NCBI GenBank assembly: GCA_009733575.1
Contig: ML769746.1
Coordinates: forward strand, 1-63,921
Length of the DNA: 63,921 nucleotides
Direction: 5' to 3'
Source of the DNA: Gymnopus androsaceus JB14
Lineage: Eukaryota > Basidiomycota > Agaricomycetes > Agaricales > Omphalotaceae
The notes beneath the pieces were generated by a model. The model had not been told where the DNA came from, searched no databases, and saw only the letters and a list, made by a program, of their open reading frames with translations. This document shows positions 47,496-61,141 of this stretch, piece after piece; positions within the stretch are counted from its first letter, which is position 1, and every line of letters starts with the position of its first letter. The position numbers were made by a program, and so were the translations under genes.

Positions 47496-49318
47496 ATGCG
47501 TAAGTCATAGTTTGTTTACAGATTTTCCTTCCCACTCAGTGTGATTGCATTGCAGCCAAGGCGCACCGCCCACTTTCTCGGTCTCTTCCTCTTCCGCTTG
47601 CTTTCATCGTGATCTACTGTTGTGGCTCCACATTTGCGTCAATTAGCTATAACCAATGTCTGCTAGACATACAGGCAGGAAATTTTGGGCCAAACGCCGG
47701 TGTCGACAACTTTGGTCATCCAGTTCCAAATATCTCCCAAGCGACTGCAATCCCCTACGAAACCTGTGTCATTGCGTGTGGAGGAGGCCCCCAACCTTTT
47801 AGTTGGAGTGCCTTTTCCAATCAATTCAGCGCCTGGCTTCTTCCATGGCTTGCCTTGCTCTCCCAGCTCCCTTTTGGAGCCAACGATAATCTCGAAAACC
47901 TAATTTCCGTCGTTCTTGCCATTGGCTCTCCTGTTTTGGCAGCTTATTCCGCGGCTCTGACTGTGCTCAATGGCCGCTGGATTGCGCGACGCTTTTCGGG
48001 CTCTACGTATCCCAACACATATCATGCAGTACGCACATTGAGCAGTTTACAGCAAGCTCCTATAGTGCTCGACATGGACCAAGATGTGCTTCTAACTTCA
48101 CTGATTGTCCTTCCCGAGAATGACGAGTGGTGGAAAGAACTGTCAGAGCACCTTGACTACACTTATACATGGTCAATATCCGCTGCGACATCCATAGCCT
48201 GGGTCTTCATAGCCTACATCTTCACCATTATCGAATCGCTCTCCGACATAAGCGAAGAAATCAATGTCAATGGTCAAGGGGTGGGCTCAGCTTGGCTCTG
48301 GCTCCTCCCTGTTGTTATCGCCTGGTTGCAGATATCACCTAAATGTGATTCCACCCGTATACGAGATGCATTTCGGCGCGCCAACAATATCGCGTACGTT
48401 GCTACGCCAGACGGTCTACCCAAACATGCAGGAATAGTGAGCGACCATCGTGCAATCTTTTTCAACGAGGCGGACGATGTATTGCATAATGACCAGCGAT
48501 GTACATCTCCGATATACAACTATGCTCGGTTGTTCTCTTGGACCGCCGCCGTGGAGGAGATATCTGGCTATTTCCACGAAGCAACCAGAAACTCTCGTCT
48601 ACACCACCCTGTTGATTCAGACGTGCAGTGGGTCCATGGAGAACGTAACTGCCCTTTGAGAGATGAGAACCGTGCCGGGACATCCTCGCAGGTGGTTAAA
48701 TATTGTACATCGTTCTTTCCACGGAAAAGTCGGTGGGGTTCTGGGGTATGGGGAAGGATTATCATCGCCTCAATTCTGGCGCTGATTCTTCAGTGGGGAA
48801 CAGCTGGCGCAGCTATATTCGTTACGTGGGAAACACCTACCCGTGGTCTCGGGTGCAGGTCCGGAAGCTACCTCCTCTACGCTGTCGTCTCAACCATCGT
48901 TTGGGCCTTGCTGCTATTTGCGAACATCCTCTCTCACTATTCCACGTTCGACTGCAACTCCCCTGACCTTCGAGAAACAAAAAGGCACTATGCTCGCGTT
49001 GACCTAGCTGGTTCACTGTCAATTGTCATTCGTCGATTTGGAAAGACTCTGGCAGCAGTGAACGCTGTATGGATTTTGGCAGCATGCGTATTTCAGTTCA
49101 GTTCCTTCTATGACCGCTGCTGGTGTGATAGCAGTGTTTTGGGGCTCAGTGCAGCCAAGGCGTATAATGTGATTACTCTCACAAATGAGGAGGTTGATTC
49201 TACGCGGGCAGCGTGGATTGGAGGGGCCATTCTTGCATCAGGCTCTGCAGCGATATATGTTGGTTTTATAAATGTATTTATTGATCCTCCGTTCCCTTTC
49301 GGTCCTAATCGCGAGTAA
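47496..49318 (+). CDS. array copy 3: ~588-residue multi-pass membrane protein, intact
   Basis: ATGC (47496-47499), intron 47500-47555 (56 nt), then one exon: 589 codons with stop. It has the same signal peptide, head (YNQCLLDIQAGNFGPNAG), helices and C-terminal FPFGPNRE as the other copies. Differences cluster in the middle loop (SRLHHPVDSDVQWVHGERN) and near helix 7 (WILAACVFQFSSFYDRCWC), where it resembles copies 4 and 5 more than 1 and 2. Nothing in the frame is broken. Role unknown. Confidence 0.82.
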
Positions 49319-51791
49319 TACTGTAGTGTGCATTTAATGTTTGTGTCTCATAGCTTGTATCTGTAAATTTGCCATGCCTGAGGACGTCCCTTCTAGAGGG
49401 TAGTAAAACTGCTATGAGTCATTGAATCTAAGTCCTAGTTAGTCAACCGCACTTATCTGGCTTGCGGAGTGCCTGACATCTGAGGAGTTGGAATATGAAA
49501 GTTCCACATTCACTGATCCTTATATCCTTATAGATGGCAGATATGCTTCTCCTTGGTTCCTTTCCCGAACACTCTCCTACTCTTCCTTCCACTGCGTTTC
49601 ACGTACGAAAAAGACGAATATGACATTCCTGATGAAAATGCCGCATCCGTCACAACCTTGATTGGATGCGGAACGCAGTGAACAGAACTATAGTCTGGCT
49701 TGCTCATGGTAGCAAGAGCTTTGTGTCAAGTCGCAACAGACAGTGCATTTCTTCGGTGGTGGCTTACTTTCTCCCCCCACCCCTCCCGAAGGTGTTTTTC
49801 AGCTGAATTTCCTCCAAAAACTACGCAGTATGTAACTAGGGCTAGTTCGATTTAGTTGCTAGTTGCTGGAGTCTTCGGACACGTACCGCCTAAAACAAAT
49901 TATGAAAAACATGATACGATGTCGAGTCTTGCAAAGCTGGAGAAGTGATGTTCATATGATTCAGCCACTTTGCGTAGAGAGCATGGAAGTCCGCAATAAA
50001 GCAAGGGTGGTTAGTATAATGGTTACTTGAACTGGAACGTTGTATAAGCCATCCTTGCCGCCAATGTCAACCTATCTCAGGACTTCGAGTAACACTGTAT
50101 GTCCATTACAAAATAGGAATGGCCCGTAATTTCGTCCAGATCTTGATGAACTAACTCTGCTTGAATTTCTCCACCGAGAGAGATCTAGAATTTGGGCTCA
50201 GCGAAATTTCTCGTTCAAGTAAACCAGCTCTGGGTACTAGTTTTTATACGAAGGATTTCTAAGCTTTGCGACTTTCAGCAAGTAAGTACTGTAACTTAAC
50301 GAAATCACTGCAAGAGGTAAACAAGCGGAATAACGGCCCGGAATTTATTTTCGATGTTTAACTCGAACTTGGCCTCATTATCTTCATGATGTGGTTGGCA
50401 CGAAAAAGCGGATGAAGAATGCGAGAATGCTAGTATGTCACCTTGTCTATCTAAATATTTCCGTGCTTTAATTTCGACCTGGAGAAGGGAAGCCAAACTG
50501 CTCGTTGTGTTATTAACAGGTCATAACCTTGGGACTTGACAAGTGTAGTATTCCATCGATCATAGACCCCAAATCTGCAGGCCGAGGCTATGAAGTCATT
50601 TTTCATCGTAAATTGATCGATGTGATCAAAAATGACATTAATGTACATCCTCTAACGTTTGACGTGCCCGCTTTTCTACTCATTGTTCTATGTTGAACGT
50701 TGAACGTTGCAAAAAAAGGATTATCTATCTGTAATACAATGTCCCTTATATCATACTTGAGCAATCAAGATATTACAAGCATATTGTAATGAAGGCCTCT
50801 TTTGATGGACTAGCTGTGCTTCAACTCTGAAGGGTATTCACCTTGCATTCACCAGCATGGAGTAGCTTGTAATTCTCTTTTGATTGTCCAGTTGCTGTCT
50901 GTTGACTGTCTTTTTCACATACAATGCAACATATTATAAATTAACGGGCGCTTAATTTGATGTTCCTCAATTGGGATGCCGACGCGTGATGCGCCTTTCA
51001 GTTTTACTACATATATCAGTCAAAAGAGTCAATTGATATCCATAAGGCAGACAACATTTGGACAACCAGGAGACAGTGTACAATTAGTCAACAGAGAACA
51101 CATAATATCATTAATTTTTGCATTTGGTTGAAGCAATAATAATATATTTGGAGATGTAGGAGGGTTAACAGATAGTACAGTGAACCAACAGCAAACAGTG
51201 AAGTGAACGTTCAACAAATGTAACCTGAACGTGGAACCGATTACCCCAATCACATCTCTCCTTTTTCCGATGAAAAATGATGTCATACGAGGCTCTTCTT
51301 CTCTTTCTCCTGATGCGTGCCAATCTCACCTGCTCGCATTTCAACACGTCCAATGCTACCATGATCTCCACTATGGCGTAGTAGGAGAATACGACGGTTC
51401 TTGGACGGCTCAATGAATCAACTTCAAGTTATCTCGACAATAAATATCTATGACACCAGATGACACCGCAGAATCTTTTTTGGCTTTGTTCTCCAACGGG
51501 AGATACAACCATACAGTTAGCTGCTGCGCAGCAGTTTTCTTCTTGCTCACAAGTCGACAACTGTATTATCCAGTTAAAGAGCTTCTGTGGCGTATCCTGG
51601 CAGGATGCTGTCACTGTCAATTCTAGTATCATACTAATAGCTGTGTAGCACCTTGCGCCCCATGCATTGAATGGATAAGAACCCGCAATCCCAGAGCATC
51701 CCTCACTGAAGACTTGTTTTTTCCCCTCATCAGGCTACTAGAATTTTCAGAGAGAGTTCTTCCTACTGGGAGCTTCTGCTCCTTTAACAAG
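49319..51791. other. spacer between copies 3 and 4 (type A)
   Basis: No gene was recognised in this 2.5-kb stretch. The type-A block is present (AAAGCTGGAGAAGTGAT near 49937, AACGGCCCGGAATTT near 50332). The part nearest copy 4 (51470-51780) carries GGGAGATACAACCATACAGTTAGC, also seen before copies 3 and 5. Confidence 0.55.
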
Positions 51792-53608
51792 ATGTGTAAG
51801 TTGCAACTCCATTTACCTGTGGCTCCTTCCCACTCAGCGAGATTGTATTGCAGCCAATGTGCACCCCCCACTTTCTTGGTCTCTTCTTCCGCTAGCTTTC
51901 GTCGCAATCTACTTTTGCGGCTCCACGTTCGCGTCGACTAACTTTGGCCAATGTCTGCTGGACATACAGGCAGGAAAGTTTGGGCCAAACGCCGGTGTCG
52001 ACAACTTCGGTCATCCAGTTTCAAATATTTCCCAAGCGACTGCAATCCCCTACGAAATCTGTGTCATCGCGTGTGGAGGGGATCCTGAACCCTTTAGTTG
52101 GAGTGACTTTTCTAATCAATTCAGCGCCTGGCTCCTCCCTTGGCTGGCCTTGCTCTCCCAGCTCCCTTTGGAGCCAATGATAATCTCGAAAACCTGATTT
52201 CCGTCGTTCTAACCATAGGCTCTCCTGTTTTGGCAGCTTATTCCGCGGCTCTGACTGTGCTCAATGGCCGCTGGATTGCACGACGCTTTTCTGGCTCTAC
52301 GTATCCCAACACATATACGCTGTACGCACATTAAGCAGTTTACAGCAGCTCCGATAGTCCTTGACATGGACCGAGATGTGCTTCTAGCCTCCCTAGTCGT
52401 CCTTCCCGAGAATGACGAGTGGTGGAGAGAGCTGTTAGAGCATCTCAATTACACTTATACGTGGTCAATATCCGCTGCGACATCAATAGCCTGGGTCCTC
52501 ATAGCCTATATCTTCACCGTTATCGACTCGCTCTCCGAAGTCAGCCAAGAAATACAAGTCAACGGTCAAGGAGTGGGCTCAGCTTGGCTCTGGCTCCTCC
52601 CTGTTGTGATTGCCTGGTTGCAGATATCACCTAAATGCGATTCTATCCGTATACGAGATGCACTTCGGCGCGCTAACCACATTGCGTATGTTGCTACGTC
52701 AGACGGTCTACCCAAGTGCGCAGGAATAATGAGCGACCATCGTGCAATCTTTCTCAACGAGGCGGACGACGTGTTGCACAATGACCAGCGATGTACATCT
52801 CCGATATACAACTATGCTCGGTTATTCTCTTGGACCGCCGCCGTGGAGGAGATATCTGGCTATTTCCACGAAGCAACCAGACACTCTCGTCTACACCAAC
52901 CTGTTGATTCAGACATGCAGTGGGTCCATGCAGAACGTAACTGCCCTTTGAGAGATGAGAACCGTGCCGGGACATCCTCACAGGTGGTTGCATATTGTAC
53001 ATCATTCTTTTCCAAGGAAAAGTCGGTGGGGTTCTGGGGTATGGGGAAGGATTATCATCGCTTCGATTCTGGCCCTTATCCTTCAGTGGGGAACAGCTGG
53101 TGCTGCTATATTTGTTCAGTGGGAAACACCTACCCGCGGTCTTGGGTGCAGGTCTGGAAGCTACCTCCTCTATGCTGTCGTCTCAACCATCGTTTGGGCC
53201 TTACTCATCTTTGCGAACATCCTCTCCCATTATTCCACGTTCGACTGCAGCTCCCCCGACCTTCGAGATACGAGGAGGCATTACGCTCGCGTTGACCTAG
53301 CTGGTTCACTGTCAATTGTCATCCGTCGGTTTGGAAAGACTTTGGCGGCAGTGAATGCTGTATGGATTTTGGCAGCATGCATATTCCAGTTCAGCTCTTT
53401 TTATGACCGCTGCTGGTGCGATAGTAGTGTTTTAGGACTCGGAGCCAAGGCGTATAATGTGGTAAATCTCACTAATGAAGACATTGATACTATGCGGGCA
53501 ACATGGATTGGAGGGGTTATTCTCGCATCAGGTGCTGCAGCGATCTATGTTGCTTTTATAAATGTATTTATTGACCCCCCGTTCCCTTTCGGTCTTAATC
53601 GCGAGTAA
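51792..53608 (+). pseudogene. array copy 4: membrane protein with four single-base indels
   Basis: ATGT (51792-51795), a 58-nt intron, then the main exon. Against copies 2 and 3 there is one missing base near 52166 (CTCCCTTTGGAGCC), one near 52313 (ACATATACGC), one near 52346 (CAGCAGCTCC) and one extra base near 53010 (ATTCTTTTCCAAGG). The three losses together restore the frame, and the gain breaks it again. The copy shares with copy 5 a one-codon deletion (GLGAKAYNV) and FVQWETPTRG, so these two are sisters. Either a decaying gene or uncorrected sequence errors. Confidence 0.8.
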
Positions 53609-54031
53609 TTAGTATATATTCTAATGTTTGTTTCAGAGCTTGTACATATCTGTAAACTTACTATGCCTAAAGCCGTCCCTTCTGCTTCTGGAGGGTAATC
53701 AAACCGCCTCCAGTATTTGGAAGGCTTGGCAGACGCTGTTGGCCACCCTAGATTCAAGAATTCAACGTCAGTTGGGTGACTTAGGGGTTCCAGAGCGGGT
53801 GTTTCGATGCTAGGGAGCGGCACCGTCAGGTTGGAAGCATAGCTCATCAGAAATGCGAATTTTGATCAGGTATTAGGTGCGGTAAAGCGCTTGCTCCAGG
53901 ACTTGATTCCACATCGAACTCTCAGATTCAAGATTCCGAATCAGCCTAGAATCAGTTCAGGACATACATATAAAGTGGCTACGAAAGTTCACCTCTGATT
54001 CGTGCGGCGCTTCATTCCTAGTGGTCTTGCA

Positions 54032-54222
54032 AGATGGTCAAGTTTGAGCCAATCACATATGAGTATGGCGGCTATCGCGCGCTGTATGAGCAGGTCAGCT
54101 CATTTTGTGTTCTTGCGCATATATTACACTGACTGACTTTTGGTGTCGGTCAGTATACTTAGGCAGTCGAAGAAGTTTTGCCCGAGTACGTTGGAGTCAT
54201 GCACTCGGGATGGAAATTGTGA
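54032..54222 (+). CDS. possible 39-residue protein, two exons
   Basis: ATG 54032 opens MVKFEPITYEYGGYRALYEQ. A GTCAGC donor and an ACTTAG acceptor (about 54092-54164) would join it to AVEEVLPEYVGVMHSGWKL and a stop. A TATA-like ATATAAAG lies about 65 bases upstream. It is very short and no family is recognised; it may be the remnant of a longer gene. Confidence 0.3.
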
Positions 54223-54480
54223 GAGCTTTTGGGCTATGTAGGCAGAGAAAGCCGTATATGGTAGACCCTTTGATAAACGTATCCCAGTTGTTGACAGTGG
54301 GCTCCGGAGAGAGCTGCTGAGTTTGACGTCAAACTTCCAACTGTTTTCCTCGCGAAGAAGGACTGGATATTTCTATTTCGGAATGATAGAAAGAGTTGAA
54401 CACAAGTAGAAATATTAGAGTGAGAAACAGCGGAGAGCACCAAGGTCCAAAAAAGCTAACAAGTATAAATCTTGTATCTA

Positions 54481-55986
54481 TCATATCTTTGTGCCTTCAG
54501 TTCCAGAAACAACCACCCTCATACCCATCTTGTCCAAATCATGCAGCGGCTTGTATACCTCCTCATCCACTTCTCGGTGGCAGAACTTGAGAACAACCGA
54601 ACGCAAGCAATCTACACCAACAGCCATTGCATAATCCGAGTCTGGCAACCACCGGGACTGCACGGTTTCAATGAACACGTTATCGTCAAATACCATGCCT
54701 TTAAACACCAGGCAAAGACTGCGAAGACTCGGGACAAGGTGCATGTTGGACCCAGTGGGCACGCGCACGTGCTCCGGGATTATGCACTGGCGGCGCAGAC
54801 TTGAGATTAGTTGTGAGGTGATGGGACTGACTCTGTCTGAGCTCAGCTTTTCGTCATTAATCTCCAGGTCCGTTAGAGATGGCATGACGCGGAGGGCGGC
54901 AACGAGCTCCTCGTCTGACAAGACGTACATGATGAATTGTAAATGTGGTGATTGTGCAACGCTGATCTGGATATAAAAGAATCAAATGCCTTCCGAGGCC
55001 AGTGTCGGACATAGCGCTCGTCATCATCTCCGATGATGTTGAGTTCGCGTAAGAGAGGGAAGTTGAAGCAGGAAAACAATAGGTTATAAAAGCATTCCCG
55101 ACCTCTACTGCTTTCGTGAATACAAAATGAGAGGATGCTGTGCGAGCTTGGAGATGCAGGAAATTCAGAAATATCCCCAAATCCAGTGACTTCCAAAGAG
55201 GTAAGGAGGGGCATTCTTGAAGAATATCTTCCATATCGTCATAATCAAACATTCCAAAATTGGCCCGTTGAAGCTGGTGATACGGGATAGCCGAGGAGTC
55301 AAATGCATCTGTCCTCAGCGCGCGGAGGTTGGGGGCGTGCTTGAAACAATCGAGATCAGTTGAGGTTATAATATTGTAATCAGCTGCAAGGGTCAAATCC
55401 GTAAGAATGGGGAAATGGAGGTCGGAAAGTATCCCATAGTCTGTCAACGTATAGTCACCCACATAGGTAAACTTTTCCAGCGATGGGCATGACACACGAG
55501 ACAATCCACAGCAAGAGGTTCAGCAGGCCACAGTGGCTGTCCTAGGATATTCAGCTCGAGGTTAAGCGGATAATTTCCTGACGCCTCGAGATATCGGTTA
55601 AGGGTAGCAATAAAGCCATCGATATCATCCTGGTGGGAGAGTATGCAGATCTCCACCCTAAGGTTAGACCATAAAGCGGGGTATGAAAGTGCAAGCTGAC
55701 GCCATCGAGAGCATACCGAACTAATGGTCATAGCTGGGAGATAGGTGATGACAGGTAATGTCAGCTTAGTGGGGGTTGCAGAAGGGTAGTCGATGTCGTG
55801 CCACGGAAATTCTTGAAGAAAGTTCTCCTCGCACGTGTACTCGAAGATACGAGCGATTATTTCGTTAGGAAGTCTACGAAGAGGCGAAATCAAGGACTGT
55901 TGTGATTCTCCAGCTGGATCTGTTGTGACTCGATGTGCGTGATCTGAGACCGTGCTGTCCTGGTCTAGAGAAAGCATCGCCTGCAC
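54481..55986 (-). pseudogene. F-box/LRR protein, frames broken
   Basis: The N-terminal frame (55986-55444) has a clear fungal F-box, PLRRLPNEIIARIFEYT ... ISSVCSRWRQLALSYPALW, followed by LVCHAHRWKSL. The sequence then continues in other frames with leucine-rich segments: CPSLEKFTYVGDYTLTDYG, LLTSLEVTGFGDISEF, TITTFTIHHVRL and SDEELVAALRVMPSLTDL, ending at 54481. F-box proteins of this kind link a substrate to an SCF ubiquitin ligase. At least three frame changes without obvious introns suggest decay or base-call errors. The gene separates array copies 4 and 5. Confidence 0.65.
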
Positions 55987-57557
55987 CTCTGTTATGGAAG
56001 GCTCAAATCGACTGCGCGTCCATGAACTCGGCGGAGCTGAGGTCTATGTGTGGCTTGAAAGGATTCCGACACCCTGGAAATAGGCTATCATTCTCCGTAG
56101 ACATGATACTGTGGATTTCAGGAGTTATTGTCGATGTATAGCAGATGAACACGTAGACGAACGCACCGTTGCAGAGGAAAGAAGATATGTGGCCTAGGAT
56201 AAGCGCGACGCGCGTTACTCATTACACGTGGCGCAAGATCAGAAGAATCCAGAACCCACAATTGCAGTCAATCTCTGCCTATACATTGAATCTATCAGCC
56301 AAACGAGATGATATAGCCAAATTACCGGATATCCTAATTCCCGAGTCTGAGGACGAAGGCAACTCTACGAAGAAGAAAAGTCGGAGCTCGAAACGAGGGA
56401 AAAGGCAGTAGAGTCGATGAGAGTAATCGATGGACCATGCTGAAATTATCTTGCACCATATCGCTTCACATAAATCTCGTCTCTCCTCCAATGTCAATAG
56501 ACGCTGCGCGCAGGCCCAGACTAGGAATTAGACCGAATGAACAGTATAGTGCCCGCGGAATCGCTGTCATTCGATAGATCCTCGAAAAACGCAATTCCAT
56601 GATTTCCGACACACGACATTCGTGCCCGTCACAAGCCTGCGAAATAAATGCGTGCTCAATCTACGAATCTGCCAGCTCATCTCCGAGTCAACGTCCATCC
56701 TCCCAGCTCATAACCCAACCAAGTGCCGCGAACGACCCTTTTTTTCGTTCTTTTCCGAGAGCGACGCGATTCTACCTCGAAGTGATTATTCATTGGCTAG
56801 GGCTGGGTTCGGAGATGGAAGGTGGAGTTACTAGTGTCGATGGACTGGATGGAGAAGCGGACATAGATTTGCCATTCCGAGTGCGTACGTGCAGGCGTTC
56901 CTTCCTTCAAGCCCGTAATCTGACCAAGTGGCTGATTATTCTCGTAGCTGGCACTCGCAGAGTCGCACTGCATCGTCCTTCAACTCGGTGCGTTGTATTG
57001 CTCCTGAAAGCGAAGCGAAGCTGATTGTTATATTACTATTAATTCTTTTAGGATGATACGTGCAGCGTCTTCAATCAACCCCCCATCCCAGTCCTTTCGG
57101 TCTTTGGTTAATCACTACCGTCCGCCTTTCATCATTTTGTTTTCGTTTTCGTTTACGCTTCATGTACTGTATGATTCCACTAGGGTCAGAGCTGTCAGCG
57201 TCGATACGTAGCGAGGAGCCCAACGGTGTATGGTATGTCGAACTCTTGGGCTCGTCTTCCTGCCTGCACTACCACCTTCACCGATTACAACAACTCCAAC
57301 TGTATTCGCTGTCCCATCTTCACCTCGACTCCATGGTGATCCAACGCCACCGCTCATCCACACGCTTGATTCTCCTCTTCCTCGCCAAACGTCGAAGTCG
57401 CACTCTCGCTCCAGTTCTGACTCATACGCTCCTCAAACTCCGAACATCGTCGACTCCTGTTCCGGAACTTTTCGAATACTATGTCCGATATACACTACTG
57501 TAAATACATATCCTTACCCAAAGTTTGAACCGACACCCCCAAAAGAATCAACATATT
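55987..57557. other. no firm gene
   Basis: Several open frames occur on the plus strand, including a Ser/Pro-rich one at about 57290-57559 (PLIHTLDSPLPRQTSKSH), but none shows a family motif or a complete splice model. They are not called. Confidence 0.35.
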
Positions 57558-57750
57558 AGACGTATAAGTAATCTTAAACCTCAGATCGGACACGAATAAG
57601 GTGTCAGAAAGACTCTATTAAGTACCTGTTAGACGTATAAGTAATCTTAAACTATAATAACCACAAAGTAGTAATTAGTACGTCGGAACAGGGAATAAAT
57701 AATAAGTAACTTACCCTCAGATCGGCCACAAATAAGATATCAGAAAGACT
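57558..57750. repeat. short direct repeats
   Basis: GACGTATAAGTAATCTTAAAC occurs at about 57559 and 57632. The word CCTCAGATCGG followed by ATAAG and TCAGAAAGACT occurs at about 57579 and 57715. Two-copy repeats about 75 and 136 bp apart; origin unknown. Confidence 0.55.
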
Positions 57751-58300
57751 GAGGGTAACTGAGTAAAGGGTCCAATATATATGTAAATTGTATTGGATAA
57801 AATTTGAGAACGGCTAAATGTAGCCAAAACTCTGAAGAAGTAAAACATGTATAAGGTCGGGGATAGACGATATCTATAAATATGAGCAATAGGGAATGGA
57901 GAATAAGTAAAATATACAACGCCCGGATATAGGAATCCCCGGGCGAGACTTAGAGAATCTACGCTTTGACCTCGTTCAACACAACGTAGCATTCCAAGTT
58001 CATTCCTTATGCATGAAATCATCCGAGCTCAAGACTTTAGGTCAATGAGATGACGGAGGACACTAACCCCTCCCCTTCCAAACAAACAGAGGTTGATATC
58101 AGGAAGAGAACGGACACGGGCTACTACTCAATGCAGGCTCGAGATCCTCATACGGTCATGCCCAACATGCAAACTCTTCCCAAAGCAAAGCTAGCTTCCC
58201 TCACTCCTCGAGCATCGAGAATGTCATCAGGAGTCGAGGTTAGGGCGAGAAATAGTATCGGCTCCTTAGACAAGGGTGTAACATGCGTTGGTTCGTCTTG

Positions 58301-61141
58301 ATTTGGCGTGGTTTATCTCCAGTATGGTGCGCGTTCAGCTGTAGTATTTTCGTGAAGAGAACATTGTTGACTACAGTAAGTTTCCCGAACCCGAAAAAGT
58401 CACTACGAAGGAGGCGATAAAAAACGACCCTGGTGACGACTGGAGTGAATTGAAGCGCAGTTGCGTAAAGAGAGAAAAGCAGTCGGTTCCCAGGTCGCCA
58501 TTTTCCTTTCCTGTTTTCAAATGGGATTCAAACCAGCAGAACAGAAGTATAATCCCGTGTGTATAAGCATCAGATTCTAGGTGTTTTCGTCAATTCCAAT
58601 GCCTTTGATTGAACCTAAGTTCTTAGTTAGTCCTTTCTCTTTTACCGCTCTTTGTAACATAGGCGATCATAAAAGTAAAAAAACCATTCCATTCTCGAAT
58701 GTGACTATGAAGTATTTAGCTAGAAGGCTAATATCAAATAAATAAAAGTAATTAAGAAACTAATGTCAATATCAGGAGTCAAAGCGTAAAATCCGTAGGT
58801 AAGTCGAGACCAGCCGTAGATCGGACTCGACCATCTTACTGCTTCATGGCTCGGGGAATTTGGACTTTGTACCACAATGCTATGTCCTTCAGATAGCTGG
58901 ATAGAAAGAGGGAGGCAGGGAGTTATTTTATGGAAAATATAAGACGGAGGCTGGAAGTTGCAGGAATAGACAGGGAAAAGAGAGTCGGAGAAGGGCAGCT
59001 TGAGAGAGAAAAGGACGGTAAATTATTGAAAAACAATTATTCATCCTGTAGGATAGGATTATAAATGAAATAAGCACCATAGAGAATGGAAGCCGAGGTT
59101 CAGAAATTTGTACTGGGATGAGTATCTGAGACTTTGAGTATTAAGAAGCGAGAATGCGGATCTTAAGAAGTAGCTTCGGTAAAGTCCACGATTCCGTCTG
59201 GTTGCCCCGATTCAAAGCTGAGAACGATGGGTTAGCTTACCATGGATGCAAATAAAAGTGATATCTTAGACGACACGTTGGATATGGAAGTGAGGATGAA
59301 TAGATTATACAGTAGATGATACAGTGGGCGTCAAGAAATCCGATACGCTTGAAAACCGATAAAGGTAAGTAGGCGTTAAGGCTATAACGGAAAAGAAACT
59401 ACAAGCCAAAAAGGTAAGCAGCCAAGTGAAAGAAACACGATAATGGATTTTGTATTCAAGGAATACAAATGGAAACAAGGAACCGGGAAGGAGGACAGAG
59501 GGGTTAATGCCGCTACAGTCATCCCTCTTGGTGTTCATACTAGGAAAGGCCGAGCAGGAGTTCCTTCGATATTAGCCTGAGCATTTCTTATAGTAAAATC
59601 TGGCAGCGTGACGGAGGAACACGGAATCCCTTTCTTCGAAATGCGCGGACAGAAAAACGACAACCGGAGACTGTAGTGATCGACGTCCTTCCCATCGAAT
59701 CGATACACATCATTAGGTCGATCTCGGCCCTCTATGTCTTCCGTTCAAACCCGTTCAGATTCAACTCGGCGATGGATCAAACATTGGAATTTGAGCTTGA
59801 ATGAGAAAAAGACGAAGCGAAAGGAAAGACGGACGATTTATGACAGAAAAGTTTGGACTGTGTGGGAATGGCGGACAAGTGGCTGCGACTGAGTAGAGGT
59901 TAGGAACAAGAGTGTCATGAGAATAGAATCTTTAGGCTAGAAGCTTGCTGTTCGGAATGTTCGCGATGCTGCGAGTACTTAGTCGAGTACGAAATGCTCT
60001 TGCGGCATTCAAAAAAAGGGGTTGCATGTTGCATTGAGCTTATCTTCGACTTCCGACTCGTTTCTTCTCCAGTGCCAATCTCTGCTTCCTTCCCTATGAA
60101 ATATCCGCCCACCAGGTTCCGTATTGGCGATTGGAGATTCTAAACGCGATTTCTGTCTCTTCTTAGTGTAGAAATGGAGTTCAAAGAATGAACATGCCCT
60201 TAGTCTGAGAGGTTTGTGCGCGCATAACCTTTCAGACAGGGTGCAACATGAACCAGCTAAAAGATAATGGTGACGGAGGAAATCTAGGCGTAATAATGCC
60301 TGTGAACGCTATGTACCTTCATGGCCCGGAAAATCAAATTCAATAAAACTTCAATTCACTTGGCTCTCGCTTGGCTCCACTTCCTGCTTTCTACTACTAG
60401 TACACTGGTACACTTGATTCCCATGCTAACATCGGCGAAACAGCGGATAAGAATGCTTGTGCGTCGGACTCGCAGTCTGTTCAGATTTCTCTGTCACTCT
60501 TAAACTCAAAATTTCGACTTGCAGATGAGAATTTCGACTAGTTATTCAAGAATCAAGAGGGAAATCTCCGACCGTCTTGTTCTGCTCCCGATTCATGTCA
60601 GTGTTCATAGATCTTAGCCGAGCGTTGAACGCTGCTTAAGCTAAAAGAAGGAACTCTAGATCTTAACTTTATCGGCTCAGATAGAAACGGCTGTTCATCC
60701 TGATTAAATTCAACTTATCTCAACAGCAATTGTCTTACTTACGGCGAACTGGGATCTATGGTCCCTTAGATTCTTTCCTTGGCCTTGCTCTTTAACAGGA
60801 GATACAAACATACAGTTAGCTCACGCAGCAGTTCCCATCGGTGTGTCTATGATCACTACAACTTGATTTCCTTACTCTTGCATCTGCTGTCTCTGCAGTG
60901 ATGTCTCCTTTCCCGCCGCAAATTGATGAACTGTATCTAGGTTAAATTCGGAAGCTAAGAGCTTCTGTGGGGGAATGCTGTCATTGCCAGTGTCAATTTG
61001 AACTATACTATAGCTGTGCGTCCCTCGCGCCTATTGAATGCGAATCGAATGGATAAGAACCAGCGATCCCCTTACTGAAGACTTGTTTTTCCCCTTCAAC
61101 TGGCTACTACTGGGAGCTTCTGCTCCTATAACAATAACAAG
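58301..61141. other. spacer before copy 5 (type B)
   Basis: No gene recognised. It carries the same blocks as the spacer before copy 3 (46395-46640 and 46970-47480). At 58710-58840 lies the dispersed motif also seen at 14402-14585. Confidence 0.5.

Noticed and set aside
56599..57024. Plus-strand 141-codon frame as a gene
   Set aside because: It overlaps other equally long frames, has no recognisable domain, and offers no convincing promoter or intron structure.
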